64,000 nucleotides of DNA from Nodularia sphaerocarpa UHCC 0038. GTDB lineage: Bacteria; Cyanobacteriota; Cyanobacteriia; Cyanobacteriales; Nostocaceae. The position numbers and the translations under genes are program-made. Location of the stretch: the NCBI RefSeq assembly GCF_022376295.1, contig NZ_CP060140.1, positions 1,182,356-1,246,355 of the forward strand, read 5' to 3'. The notes beneath the pieces were generated by a model. It was not told where the DNA came from. It saw only the letters and a list, made by a program, of their open reading frames with translations, and did no database searches. Positions 1 to 8,629 of the stretch are shown here, in pieces (within the stretch, counting starts at the first letter, position 1; every line of letters starts with the position of its first letter).

Positions 1-356
1 CAGTTATTGTTATTGAATGTAAAACATATCTGGATAAAACTATGCTGGAAGGTTCATCACGAGCCGCAGAGGACTTAAAAGCAAGAAATCCCAATAGTTT
101 GTACATTGTACTGATGGAGTGGATCAAGTTAACCAGTGATGTCAATCTTCGGAAGTACAAAGTTGATCAGATTTATGTACTACGCCAGCAAAAAAACACC
201 GACCGAGAATTTAGGTACGAAGAAACTTATGTGAAAAATCAAATTAATCCAACTGTTGTTAAACATTTATTTCATAAAGTGCGAAAGCATTTAATAATGG
301 ATTGGACTGGAGGAATTGAATATGGGATAAAGCGCGGTTGGTTAATTGAAGAATAA
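1..356 (+). CDS. Type II restriction endonuclease, Bpu10I-like, C-terminal part (5' end outside window)
   Basis: The reading frame is open from base 3 to the TAA at 354-356, so the gene starts upstream of the window. The visible part begins with hydrophobic strand residues followed by E-C-K ('VIVIECKTYLDKTM'), which fits the E-x-K half of a PD-(D/E)XK nuclease core. It continues with 'EGSSRAAEDLKARNP' and 'QKNTDREFRYEETY'. From memory these resemble the Bpu10I restriction endonuclease family, whose founding member is a heterodimer cutting CCTNAGC. An internal ATG at 42 would remove the catalytic E-C-K, so it is unlikely to be the true start. A partner subunit and methyltransferases would be expected upstream, outside the window. 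The nuclease fold is fairly secure; the exact family is less so. Confidence 0.55.
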   Translation, partial: VIVIECKTYLDKTMLEGSSRAAEDLKARNPNSLYIVLMEWIKLTSDVNLRKYKVDQIYVLRQQKNTDREFRYEETYVKNQINPTVVKHLFHKVRKHLIMDWTGGIEYGIKRGWLIEE

Positions 357-563
357 TTATATATTTGATGAATTACTGCAATAATAATTGCATAAATTTA
401 TGTATGATTAAGAGAAAATCAACTAAAATATCCGCTCATTATCTTAGAATAATTGCCCAAATAAGTATTGAAATTACCAATAAGTCTACCCTGGCAATTA
501 GTACAAAGTTTATTAGAAGCAATACAATGTTAATAGTTACAAACTACTCGCAATCTCTTAATT

Positions 564-1316
564 ATGAATCAATCCAATGCTACTGGGATTTTGGAAAAAT
601 TTGTCAATACAGTCATGGGGGTGAAACCTGCTAAAGAACAGCTTCCTAATGCATCAGTAGCTACTACACAAGAACTCGATATCAACGCAGTTTTAGTTTA
701 TAAACTTGGGACTATCCTCCAAATAGGAGTGATGATTCTTGTGTTGCTGGGAATGGAAAAATTAGTCACGTTGATTGATAACAATTCTGCATTTCCTAGT
801 TGGTTTAGCACTGTATTGACTGCATTATTTTTTGCGGTGTTAAGTATCCGTTCCCGAATTTTTTCTCTTTTAGATAATACCCGTTCTCGAACAACTTATG
901 ACCAGGTAATTAGACCAAGATGGTCTCCGCCACCTTTAGCATTTCCCATAGTTTGGATGATAATTGCAGTTTTGCGGGTAATTTCTTCTGTATTAGTTTG
1001 GCAAGAAATGAATCACCAATTTTTAGTATTGCCTTTAATTCTGTTTGTGGTACATCTGGCTTTAGGGGATACTTGGAATACGATTTTTACTGTAGAACGG
1101 AGATTAGGTGCTGCTGTTCCTGTAGTTATTTTAGGACCTTGGTTATCTGCTCTGGTGGTGACAGCAGTTTATTGGCAAACAGTTCCTTTAGCGGGAATGA
1201 TTTTATCTTTTTCCTGTGTCTGGCTAACTGTAGCTGCTGCATTGGTATTGAGAATTTGGCAATTAAATGGATCTGAGCCATTGTATCCTTTAAAGCTTGC
1301 ACCTCTGGAGAAATAA
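564..1316 (+). CDS. TspO/MBR family membrane protein with N-terminal extension
   Basis: A 250-residue membrane protein. Residues 117-131 contain 'RPRWSPPPLAFPIVW', the TspO signature in which an invariant W-x-P-P is followed by a helix. Residues 164-180 ('HLALGDTWNTIFTVERR') match the N-x-x-W-region motif of TspO helix 3, and a C-terminal helix carries 'LVLRIWQLNG'. TspO proteins bind tetrapyrroles and in cyanobacteria are linked to stress and pigment metabolism. The family core is about 155 residues, so this protein has roughly 90 extra residues at the N-terminus, including one or two additional hydrophobic segments (about 47-68 and 80-95). It stands alone on the plus strand and is followed by a hairpin at 1364-1389. 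The start ATG at 564 has no strong ribosome binding site. The family call is fairly confident; ligand and role are inferred. Confidence 0.65.
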   Translation: MNQSNATGILEKFVNTVMGVKPAKEQLPNASVATTQELDINAVLVYKLGTILQIGVMILVLLGMEKLVTLIDNNSAFPSWFSTVLTALFFAVLSIRSRIFSLLDNTRSRTTYDQVIRPRWSPPPLAFPIVWMIIAVLRVISSVLVWQEMNHQFLVLPLILFVVHLALGDTWNTIFTVERRLGAAVPVVILGPWLSALVVTAVYWQTVPLAGMILSFSCVWLTVAAALVLRIWQLNGSEPLYPLKLAPLEK

Positions 1317-1363
1317 ATAATCAAAATTTACCTGCACAGGAAAGCAAGGAAAAATATAAAAAA

Positions 1364-1393
1364 CGGTAGAGACAATATATCCTCTACCGCTTT
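1364..1393 (+). terminator. Hairpin with flanking A and T runs, probably a bidirectional terminator
   Basis: CGGTAGAG (1364-1371) pairs perfectly with CTCTACCG (1382-1389). It is preceded by a run of A and followed by TTTT. It lies just after the TspO gene stop (1316) and before the end of convergent clpC, so it can serve both strands. Confidence 0.55.
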
Positions 1394-1411
1394 TCATTCA
1401 GGTCGAGCAAA

Positions 1412-1444
1412 TGTTGGGTTTCACTTTGTTCTACCCAACCTACA
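1412..1444. repeat. Partial copy of a GTAGGTTGGGT terminal-inverted-repeat element
   Basis: The stretch GGGTTTCACTTTGTTC followed by ACCCAACCTACA is nearly identical to the right part of the element at 50650-50750. A third copy with the same ends lies at 20042-20149. This copy keeps only the right end and a short inner arm. Confidence 0.5.
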
Positions 1445-1501
1445 ATTTTCTAGATCAAAACCCCTCTTTCTCCTCTCTGCGCCTCTGCGCCTCTGCGTGA
1501 C

Positions 1502-1535
1502 AAAAAAAACGGTAGAGAACCAAAATTCCCCACCG
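1502..1535 (-). terminator. Rho-independent terminator of clpC
   Basis: Read on the minus strand, CGGTGGGGAA (1535-1526) pairs over ten positions, two of them G-U, with TTCTCTACCG (1519-1510). Eight T follow (1509-1502). It begins 27 bases after the clpC stop. The arm CGGTAGAG is shared with the hairpin at 1364-1389, so the two look like duplicated terminators. Confidence 0.7.
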
Positions 1536-1561
1536 CTTCTGAAACTTTTACAAATTTCTAA

Positions 1562-4033
1562 CTACGACTCAACGCCTTGGGGTAATAACTCCCGTGTTTG
1601 TTGAGAACTAACTTGGACAATGCCATTTTCATCAACATCAACTACGGCTGTATCGCCATCCTTGATGCGACCAGACAGAATCTCTTCTGCTAGACTGTCT
1701 TCTAACAAGCGCATAATCGCTCGACGTAACGGCCTTGCACCGTAACTCGGACTGTAACCTTCCTCAATCAGGCGATCTTTGAAGCGATCGGTAACTTCTA
1801 AGACGATACCCTTTTCAGTTAGACGACCAAATACTTCCTTGAGCATGATTTCGGCAATTTCTGTCACCTCTGGCTTACTCAACTGACGGAAGACGATAAT
1901 CTCATCTAGACGGTTGAGGAACTCTGGACGGAAGTATTGCTTCAGTTCTTCGTTCACCAAAGAGCGAATGCGGTTGTATTGAGTCTCGGTAGCATCATCG
2001 GCGAATTCAAAGCCGATTCCGCCGCCGCCTTTCTCAATGACCTTGGAACCAATGTTGGAAGTCAAAATCAGCAAGGTGTTCTTGAAGTCTACCGTGCGAC
2101 CTTTGGCATCGGTTAACCGACCATCTTCCAAAATTTGCAGCAGCATATTGAAGACATCGGGGTGGGCTTTTTCGATTTCGTCGAATAGCACCACTGTATA
2201 AGGTCGCCGTCTCACAGCTTCTGTTAATTGACCGCCTTCGTTATATCCAACATAACCAGGAGGCGAACCAATCAGTTTACTAACTGTGTGGCGTTCCATA
2301 TATTCCGACATATCCAGGCGGATCATTGCTTCTTCGGAACCAAAGAAGTAAGAAGCCAAGGACTTCGCTAACTCGGTTTTACCTACACCAGTTGGACCGG
2401 AGAAGACAAAACTCGCAATGGGTCGATTAGGATTCTTTAACCCGACACGAGCGCGGCGAATGGCTCGTGACACTGCTTTCACCGCATCTTCTTGACCGAT
2501 TAAGCGCTGATGCAAGGTGTCTTCCATGTGCAGCAACTTCTCGGATTCGGATTCGGTGAGCTTGTTCACTGGTACGCCTGTCCAGGAGGCGACGATGTGA
2601 GCAATGTCCTCTTCACCAACTACAGGTTCTTCACCTTCAGTCCCGGTGGCGCTGGTTTTGCTTTGAGCGATCGCCCGGATTTCACCTTTGATTTCCATTT
2701 CGCGATCGCGCAGTTCGCCGGCTTTGTCAAAGTCTTGTCCGCGAACAGCGTCGTCTTTTTCTTTTAAGATTTGACGTAGTTCTTTGTCTAACTCTTTGGC
2801 TGCTGGTGGCAATTGGGAGTTCATCAAACGTACCCTAGAACCAGCTTCATCGATTAAATCAATGGCTTTGTCTGGAAGGTAGCGATCGCTGATGTAACGG
2901 TCAGATAATTTAGCCGCCGCTACCAAGGCTTCATCGGAGATTTTCAACTTGTGGTGTTGCTCGTAGCGTTCGCGCAACCCGTGCAAGATTTCAATAGTTT
3001 CATCAACTGACGGTTCACCCACCATTACTGGCTGGAAGCGTCGCTCAAGGGCTGCATCTCGCTCGATGTGCTTGCGGTACTCATCCAGGGTTGTGGCTCC
3101 AATACACTGCAATTCCCCTCTAGCCAAAGCTGGTTTGAGGATATTTGCTGCGTCAATGGCTCCTTCCGCCGCACCTGCACCAATGAGGGTGTGTACCTCG
3201 TCAATCACTAGAATGACATTACCCGCCGAGCGGATTTCATCCATGATTTTCTTAAGGCGTTCTTCAAATTCACCCCGGTACTTGGTTCCTGCTACTAGCA
3301 AGCCAATATCTAGAGTGACTACGCGCTTATCTTCCAGGATATCGGGGATATCTTTGTTGGCAATTCGCGATGCTAAACCTTCAGCGATCGCTGTTTTACC
3401 AACCCCTGGTTCACCAATCAATACTGGATTATTTTTAGTCCGGCGACCCAGAATTTGGATCACCCGTTCAATTTCTTTGGCGCGTCCTACAACTGGGTCT
3501 AGCTTGTTGTCTACCGCCATTTGGGTTAGGTTCGAGCCAAATTCATCCAAGGTTGGAGTTTTGGTGCGTCCCGATGGCCCTGTGGCTGAAACCTCTGCTG
3601 TTTCTCCCAGCATTCGGATAACTTGGGTTCGTACTTTAGATAAATCTACCCCTAGATTCTCTAGCACCCTGGCTGCCACACCTTCCCCTTCCCGGATCAG
3701 GCCCAACAGCAGATGCTCGGTGCCAATGTAGTTATGCCCTAATTGGCGCGCTTCTTCCAAGGATAGTTCTAAAACACGCTTTGCTCGTGGCGTAAACGGA
3801 ATTTCCACAGCCACAAAGCCCGAACCCCGGCCTATGATTTTTTCTACCTCAATGCGGGCATCTTTGAGATTGACACCCATTGATTTCAACACTTTAGCCG
3901 CAACTCCCGTTCCTTCCCCAATCAGACCCAAGAGGATCTGTTCGGTTCCGACGAAGTTGTGACCTAAGCGGCGGGCCTCTTCTTGGGCCAGCATGATTAC
4001 CTTAATGGCTTTTTCTGTGAAGCGTTCAAACAT
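1562..4033 (-). CDS. clpC: ATP-dependent Clp protease ATP-binding subunit ClpC
   Basis: An 823-residue Hsp100 unfoldase that feeds substrates to ClpP in the stroma or cytoplasm. The domains in order are two Clp_N repeats (about 1-145), a first AAA+ module with Walker A 'GEPGVGKT' near residue 210 and the DEXX motif 'VILVIDEVHTL', a UvrB/UvrC-type middle motif ('FDKAGELRDREMEIKGEI' near 440) that distinguishes ClpC from ClpA and ClpB, and a second AAA+ module with 'GPTGVGKT' near 550 followed by the D2-small domain. Length and motifs are those of the essential cyanobacterial ClpC. The gene is monocistronic, with its own terminator downstream and about 490 bases of non-coding DNA upstream. No damage is visible. 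Confidence 0.97.
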   Translation of the reverse strand: MFERFTEKAIKVIMLAQEEARRLGHNFVGTEQILLGLIGEGTGVAAKVLKSMGVNLKDARIEVEKIIGRGSGFVAVEIPFTPRAKRVLELSLEEARQLGHNYIGTEHLLLGLIREGEGVAARVLENLGVDLSKVRTQVIRMLGETAEVSATGPSGRTKTPTLDEFGSNLTQMAVDNKLDPVVGRAKEIERVIQILGRRTKNNPVLIGEPGVGKTAIAEGLASRIANKDIPDILEDKRVVTLDIGLLVAGTKYRGEFEERLKKIMDEIRSAGNVILVIDEVHTLIGAGAAEGAIDAANILKPALARGELQCIGATTLDEYRKHIERDAALERRFQPVMVGEPSVDETIEILHGLRERYEQHHKLKISDEALVAAAKLSDRYISDRYLPDKAIDLIDEAGSRVRLMNSQLPPAAKELDKELRQILKEKDDAVRGQDFDKAGELRDREMEIKGEIRAIAQSKTSATGTEGEEPVVGEEDIAHIVASWTGVPVNKLTESESEKLLHMEDTLHQRLIGQEDAVKAVSRAIRRARVGLKNPNRPIASFVFSGPTGVGKTELAKSLASYFFGSEEAMIRLDMSEYMERHTVSKLIGSPPGYVGYNEGGQLTEAVRRRPYTVVLFDEIEKAHPDVFNMLLQILEDGRLTDAKGRTVDFKNTLLILTSNIGSKVIEKGGGGIGFEFADDATETQYNRIRSLVNEELKQYFRPEFLNRLDEIIVFRQLSKPEVTEIAEIMLKEVFGRLTEKGIVLEVTDRFKDRLIEEGYSPSYGARPLRRAIMRLLEDSLAEEILSGRIKDGDTAVVDVDENGIVQVSSQQTRELLPQGVES

Positions 4034-4523
4034 ACATTTTTCCCATCACCTGCGTCGTGCCGGTATGCTGATTTTAGCACAGGCTCGGCTTTTGGATGCC
4101 TGTATAAAGATTATAGGCTACCAGAAACTTTCGCCGGATATGATGGCGTAATTGTTAGTTATTTATTACTTTTTATGTGGTTGCTATACTGAGGGGCTTG
4201 AGTCTACCAGTGTTTCTGGCCTTGACTACTATGCAACAGACCACAATGGTTAAGGATTTGTTTAACCATTTACAAACATTAACTTTTAACATATTCATCA
4301 GGCTCTAGTCAAGAATATTGCTAAATAATAAGTTATTTAAAACTTTTCTCAGTTATTGATTAAATATTTAAATTAAATAAATTGCCAAAAACCTGAATTT
4401 TTTCTCACTAATGTGATCCTGAAAGCGGTTTGCTCATTTTCTGCGCCGAACAAACAGCTAAATTAAACAATGACCAATGACCAATGACCAATGACCAATG
4501 ACCAATGACCAATGACCAATGAC
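4034..4523. other. Intergenic region between clpC and rimI
   Basis: A 490-base stretch without a convincing gene. It must hold the clpC promoter; TAAAAT at about 4072-4077 (read on the minus strand as ATTTTA complement) is a possible extended -10 but is not compelling. The last 54 bases are a CCAATGA heptamer array ending at the rimI stop codon. Confidence 0.4.
4470..4523. repeat. Short tandem repeat array, unit CCAATGA
   Basis: About seven near-perfect copies of the heptamer CCAATGA, ending directly at the stop codon of rimI. The same unit recurs in other gaps of this window (21911, 23280, 31467, 50783, 57598). Confidence 0.9.
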
Positions 4524-5069
4524 TCAAAGCATCTGCCAAAAAGACTGGCGCAAGCGATCGCTCACAGTAGTATGCCAATTTTCCAAAGTTTCTGTAAACT
4601 GAGGATATTGTAAATCTGAGAGCCACAGCACCAAAGCATCCTCGCCGTTATCTTGGTAATAACCCTTACGCCGCCCCGCTATTTTGAAGCCAAATTTTTG
4701 ATATAAAGATATAGCCGCTAAATTAGAAGCTCGAACTTCGAGGGTAGATCGCTCTAAGCCGCGATCGCAAGCAGCCTTAAGTAGAGAATATAGTAAAACC
4801 TGTCCCAACCCTTGACGGTGATATTGGGGATGAATCGCCAAAATTGTAATGTGCGCTTCGTCTAAAATTGCCCAAAAACAGCCGAATCCTAGCAGTTTTG
4901 ACGGAGCAAGGGGAGAAAATAAACCCAATAATTCACTGTTAGGACTGTCTAACTCTCTTTGGTAGCCCTCCAGAGTCCACAAACCGCCAAAACAGGCTAT
5001 ATCTAGTTCCAGAATTGCACTCAGATCCTCTGAGGTCAGTGTTTTCAGCTTTAATTCTAATGAGGTCAC
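4524..5069 (-). CDS. rimI: Ribosomal-protein-alanine N-acetyltransferase RimI-like (GNAT)
   Basis: A 181-residue GNAT acetyltransferase. The acetyl-CoA loop is 'LAIHPQYHRQGLGQ' (residues 77-90) with the Q/R-x-x-G-x-G pattern. The downstream motif 'EVRASNLAAISLYQKFGF' (111-128) with R-x-S-N-x-x-A-x-x-L-Y is diagnostic of the RimI group, which acetylates the N-terminal alanine of ribosomal protein S18. The chosen start is GTG at 5069; the next methionines are far inside the fold. It is divergent from lysA, and the 200-base gap between them carries a G-rich tandem repeat. The family call is sure; the substrate is inferred from homology. Confidence 0.85.
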   Translation of the reverse strand: MTSLELKLKTLTSEDLSAILELDIACFGGLWTLEGYQRELDSPNSELLGLFSPLAPSKLLGFGCFWAILDEAHITILAIHPQYHRQGLGQVLLYSLLKAACDRGLERSTLEVRASNLAAISLYQKFGFKIAGRRKGYYQDNGEDALVLWLSDLQYPQFTETLENWHTTVSDRLRQSFWQML

Positions 5070-5077
5070 GGTTGTGA

Positions 5078-5155
5078 GGAGTGGGGAGTGGGGAGTGGGG
5101 AGTGGGGAGTGGGGAATCGGGAGTGGGGAATCGGGAATGGGGAGTGGGGAGTGGA
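5078..5155. repeat. Short tandem repeat array, unit AGTGGGG / AATCGGG
   Basis: Eleven or so degenerate copies of a heptamer (AGTGGGG with variants AATCGGG and AATGGGG) between the divergent rimI and lysA genes. A related array is at 61501-61570. Confidence 0.9.
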
Positions 5156-5285
5156 GAAAAGAGCGAACTGAAGTTAAGCATATCTCCTGTTACCGCGAAA
5201 TTTTGGGTAAACTGAGAATCGGGACACTTTCTTACGCCACGCCCAAAACACTTTGAACTTTGAGCAAGGAAAATTTATAAAAACT

Positions 5286-6701
5286 ATGGTATCGACTCAC
5301 CCCACAGAGGTTCAATATACTGGTAGTCAGTATTTACCTCAAACGCGCAGCCAAAACGCAAATGTTTCGCCCAATCAGGAACTTTTGCCTTTGACCGCCA
5401 AAGTTAATAGTCAAGACATCCTGGAAATTGGTGGGTGTGATGTCACAACCCTAGTGGAGCAGTTTGGTTCACCTTTGTACATTTTAGATGAAGAAACGCT
5501 GCGTTTAGCTTGTCAGCAATACCGGGACACATTCAAAGAATATTACCAGGGAGAATCTCAGGTATTATACGCCTCAAAAGCCTGGAATTGTCTAGCTGTT
5601 TGTGCGATCGCAGCCTCCGAAGGTTTAGGAATAGATATAGTTTCAGGCGGCGAACTTTACACAGCCCTGAATGCTGGTGTTAGTCCTGACAAACTCTACC
5701 TCCACGGTAATAATAAATCTCGTGAAGAACTGGTTTTAGCCATCGACTCTGGTTGTACCATTGTGGCGGATAACTGGCAAGAACTGCGGACTTTGGTGAA
5801 GATGGCAGAACAAGCCGGAGAAACATCTTCCCCCATCCGCATCATGTTGCGGTTAACACCAGGAATTGAATGCCATACTCACGAATACATTCGCACCGGA
5901 CATTTAGATAGTAAATTTGGTTTTGACCCCAACGATTTGGACGAAGTATTTACCTTTGTCAGTCAGCAACCTTCCTTGAACTGCGTAGGGTTACACGCTC
6001 ACATTGGTTCCCAAATTTTTGAACGCCAACCCCATCGCGATTTGGCTGCTGTCATGGTGCAGTGGTTAGAGAAAGCCGCAAATTACGGTTTAAACGTCAC
6101 AGAATTAAATGTTGGTGGTGGTTTAGGAATTAGATACACCGAATCTGATGATCCCCCAAGTATTGCAGAATGGGTGAAGGCGATTTGTGAAGTCATTCAA
6201 TCAGCTTGTACAGCCGCAAATCTACCTTTACCAAAATTGTTGTGTGAACCAGGGCGATCGCTCATTGCCACAGCCTGCATCACAGCCTATACTATTGGAT
6301 CATCGAAAGTCGTACCAGAAATTCGTACCTACGTCTCAGTTGATGGCGGTATGTCTGATAATCCCCGACCCATTACTTACCAATCAGTTTATCGCGCCGT
6401 AGTTGCCAACAAAGTATCTGCTCCACTTACCCAAACAGTGACAATTGCTGGTAAGCATTGTGAATCAGGGGACATTCTGATTAAAAATGCCCAACTTCCC
6501 AAAACTGAACCTGGGGATATTTTGGTCATTATGGGAACTGGTGCGTACAATTACAGTATGGCATCTAACTATAATCGCTTACCCCGTCCAGCAGCTGTTG
6601 TAGTTGCCAATGGCGAGGCAAATTTAATTTTGCGCCGCGAAAGTTATCAGGACTTGATTCGACAAGATTGTTTACCAGACAGACTAAACTTCCAGAAGTA
6701 A
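5286..6701 (+). CDS. lysA: Diaminopimelate decarboxylase
   Basis: A PLP-dependent enzyme making L-lysine from meso-diaminopimelate, the last step of lysine synthesis. 'VLYASKAWNC' holds the Schiff-base lysine at residue 98. 'VGGGLGI' and 'CEPGRS' are the phosphate- and substrate-binding motifs of fold-III decarboxylases, and 'CESGDIL' supplies the C-terminal active-site cysteine. I chose ATG 5286 (471 residues). A TTG at 5253 would add eleven residues and cannot be excluded, since AGGA at 5267 is poorly spaced for either start. The first 45 residues are a variable cyanobacterial extension. Downstream lies an inverted-repeat region that may terminate it. Confidence 0.93.
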   Translation: MVSTHPTEVQYTGSQYLPQTRSQNANVSPNQELLPLTAKVNSQDILEIGGCDVTTLVEQFGSPLYILDEETLRLACQQYRDTFKEYYQGESQVLYASKAWNCLAVCAIAASEGLGIDIVSGGELYTALNAGVSPDKLYLHGNNKSREELVLAIDSGCTIVADNWQELRTLVKMAEQAGETSSPIRIMLRLTPGIECHTHEYIRTGHLDSKFGFDPNDLDEVFTFVSQQPSLNCVGLHAHIGSQIFERQPHRDLAAVMVQWLEKAANYGLNVTELNVGGGLGIRYTESDDPPSIAEWVKAICEVIQSACTAANLPLPKLLCEPGRSLIATACITAYTIGSSKVVPEIRTYVSVDGGMSDNPRPITYQSVYRAVVANKVSAPLTQTVTIAGKHCESGDILIKNAQLPKTEPGDILVIMGTGAYNYSMASNYNRLPRPAAVVVANGEANLILRRESYQDLIRQDCLPDRLNFQK

Positions 6702-6712
6702 CCAGTTGAAAT

Positions 6713-6864
6713 CAGTTAACAGTTAACAGTTAACAGTCAACAGTTAACAGGCGTATGCGAGGAATTGAAACCCGCCACCAAAGCTCCCACTAATTGGTGT
6801 GGTCTTTCACTAGTTATAAAACTGATAACTGACAACTGATAACTGATAACTGATAACTGTTAAC
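6713..6864. repeat. Inverted pair of tandem-repeat arrays (AGTTAAC and AACTGAT units) enclosing a hairpin
   Basis: The left arm has repeated CAGTTAA units (6713-6746). The right arm has AACTGAT units ending in AACTGTTAACTC (6826-6866) that are partly complementary to the left arm. Between them CCACCAA and TTGGTGTGG (about 6774-6804) can pair. The region follows lysA and may act as its transcription end. Confidence 0.6.
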
Positions 6865-6959
6865 TCGCTGATTCCTCAAGCGTAAACCTTTGAGGCATGA
6901 AAATGACAGCGAAATGACAGAATGAATATAGAGGGAGAACAAAGAGTAATCCAGATGTC

Positions 6960-7883
6960 ATGAGAGATTCACCGAAGCAATGGCTGACAAACCTGGGATG
7001 GTCGCAGTCCTTGCTGCTTGGGACTCTGGATATCTTGTTGGTGTTAGCGCTGACTTATATCATACTAGTTATTATTAGTGAGCGCCGAACACTGTGGATG
7101 GTGCGGGGTTTTATTCTCTTGATGTTAGCCTCAGCCATCAGTGGCAGAATGGGTCTACCACTGTTAAATTTTGTGCTGGAAAAGTTGGTAATTGGCTGCG
7201 CTGTGGCGATGGCTGTTGCTCTCCAATCCGAGTTTCGCCGATTTTTGGAGCAAGTGGGACGTGGTGAATTTCAGCAGTTATTTAAGCCATCCAGTTTAAC
7301 AATCCCCAAGTCTGATAGTGTGATTGATGAAATTGTGGATGCGGTTAAAGAACTTTCCAAAAATCGCATCGGAGCTTTGCTGATTTTGGAAACAACTGGT
7401 CCGATTCACGAGCGCGATTTTTCTGTGCCAGGAGTTAAGCTGAATGCTGATGTTTCTAAGGAACTGATTCAGACAATTTTTCAGCCAAAAACTTTACTGC
7501 ACGATGGGGCAACCTTGATCCGTGGCTCGCGTATTGTTTCATCAGGTATAATTTTACCACTTTCGGGACGCACAGCCTCGCGCCAGTTGGGAACACGCCA
7601 TCGGGCGGCGATGGGAATTACTGAGCGGGTCGAAAATTGTATCTGTGTCGTTGTATCAGAAGAAACGGGTTCTATTTCTTTAGCGGAACGAGGAAATCTC
7701 AATAGACCACTGACTATTAGGACACTCAAAGAGTCCTTAGATGCTCGATTATCGACCACTGTAGATCGGGAAGCTGTGGCTCCTAGTCTGTTAGGTTTGG
7801 GTCTTCAGGTGGGTCGTAAGGCCATAGGACTAGTTTCACGTTTACTCGGATTACCATCGACCGCTTCTCGAAATAAAAAATGA
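6960..7883 (+). CDS. cdaA: Diadenylate cyclase CdaA (membrane DAC protein)
   Basis: It makes the second messenger c-di-AMP from two ATP. The 307 residues comprise three hydrophobic segments (about 21-40, 47-62 and 66-90) followed by a DisA_N/DAC domain. The diagnostic motifs are 'DGA' (182-184, in 'LLHDGATLIRG') and 'GTRHRAA' (211-217), which carry the nucleotide and metal contacts. The architecture and length match CdaA (YbbP), the only diadenylate cyclase usually present in cyanobacteria, where c-di-AMP is tied to osmotic and day-night control. It overlaps uppS by four bases (ATGA), so the two genes are translationally coupled. No cdaR is present next to it, as is usual in cyanobacteria. 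Confidence 0.93.
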   Translation: MRDSPKQWLTNLGWSQSLLLGTLDILLVLALTYIILVIISERRTLWMVRGFILLMLASAISGRMGLPLLNFVLEKLVIGCAVAMAVALQSEFRRFLEQVGRGEFQQLFKPSSLTIPKSDSVIDEIVDAVKELSKNRIGALLILETTGPIHERDFSVPGVKLNADVSKELIQTIFQPKTLLHDGATLIRGSRIVSSGIILPLSGRTASRQLGTRHRAAMGITERVENCICVVVSEETGSISLAERGNLNRPLTIRTLKESLDARLSTTVDREAVAPSLLGLGLQVGRKAIGLVSRLLGLPSTASRNKK

Positions 7884-8629
7884 CAGCACAACAAACTCAA
7901 TTGCAAAATTTACCCTCTGACTTAAAACGAGAACTACTGCCCAAGCACGTTGCAGTGATTATGGACGGTAATGGTCGATGGGCTAAACGTCAAGGGCTAC
8001 CCAGAATTATGGGACATAAGCGAGGAGTGGATGCTCTCAAGGATTTGCTGCGCTGTTGCAAAGATTGGGGGATTCAGGCACTAACTGCTTATGCTTTTTC
8101 TACTGAGAACTGGAAAAGACCCCAGGAAGAGGTAGATTTTTTGATGACTCTGTTTCAAAGGGTTCTCCGCCAAGAACTACGGGAAATGGTCGAGGAGAAT
8201 GTGCAAATCCAGTTTGTGGGGAATTTGGAAGCCTTGCCGCGATCGCTCCAAGCAGAAATCTCCCGTTCAATGGCACAAACAAGCCATAATCGCGCCATTC
8301 GCTTTACAGTCGCTACTAATTATGGCGGACGGCAGGAAATTTTACAAGCTTGCCGGGCGATCGCTCAAAAAGTCCAGCAAGGTCTGATTCAACCTGATGA
8401 AATCGATGAACAATTATTTGAGCGTCACCTTTACACAGCCGGAATTACCGACCCCGACTTATTAATCCGTACCAGTGGCGAAATGCGACTTTCAAATTTC
8501 CTCCTCTGGCAAATGGCCTATGGGGAAATTTATATTACTGATGCTCTGTGGCCAGATTTTGACCGTAACGAATTTCACCGCGCCTTGTGTGCCTACCAGC
8601 AACGAGAGCGCAGATTTGGCAAAGTCTAG
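7880..8629 (+). CDS. uppS: Isoprenyl transferase (undecaprenyl diphosphate synthase family)
   Basis: A cis-prenyltransferase that condenses isopentenyl diphosphate to the C55 lipid carrier for peptidoglycan and polysaccharides. 'VIMDGNGRWAKRQG' (27-40) contains the catalytic Asp and the phosphate loop. 'AFSTENW' and 'LIRTSGEMRLSNF' are the further conserved regions, and the protein ends in the family's acidic/aromatic segment. Its 249 residues are typical. The start ATG overlaps the cdaA stop by four bases. Pairing of cdaA with uppS suggests shared transcription of envelope-linked functions. Confidence 0.95.
   Translation: MTAQQTQLQNLPSDLKRELLPKHVAVIMDGNGRWAKRQGLPRIMGHKRGVDALKDLLRCCKDWGIQALTAYAFSTENWKRPQEEVDFLMTLFQRVLRQELREMVEENVQIQFVGNLEALPRSLQAEISRSMAQTSHNRAIRFTVATNYGGRQEILQACRAIAQKVQQGLIQPDEIDEQLFERHLYTAGITDPDLLIRTSGEMRLSNFLLWQMAYGEIYITDALWPDFDRNEFHRALCAYQQRERRFGKV

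Noticed and set aside
365..634. 89-codon plus-strand frame overlapping the start of the TspO gene
   Set aside because: Low-complexity, Asn/Ile-rich composition in an AT-rich gap, no family pattern, and it overlaps a better gene.
3066..3731. 221-codon plus-strand frame opposite clpC
   Set aside because: Antisense of a highly conserved gene; its codon pattern is the mirror of ClpC and no domain is recognisable.
4408..4626. 72-codon minus-strand frame made largely of a repeated 'SLVIGHW' unit
   Set aside because: It is the translation of the CCAATGA heptamer array; not a protein gene.
6749..6772. GAGGAATTGAAAC, like the 3' end of some CRISPR repeats
   Set aside because: Single occurrence with no second repeat or spacer period nearby; not an array.
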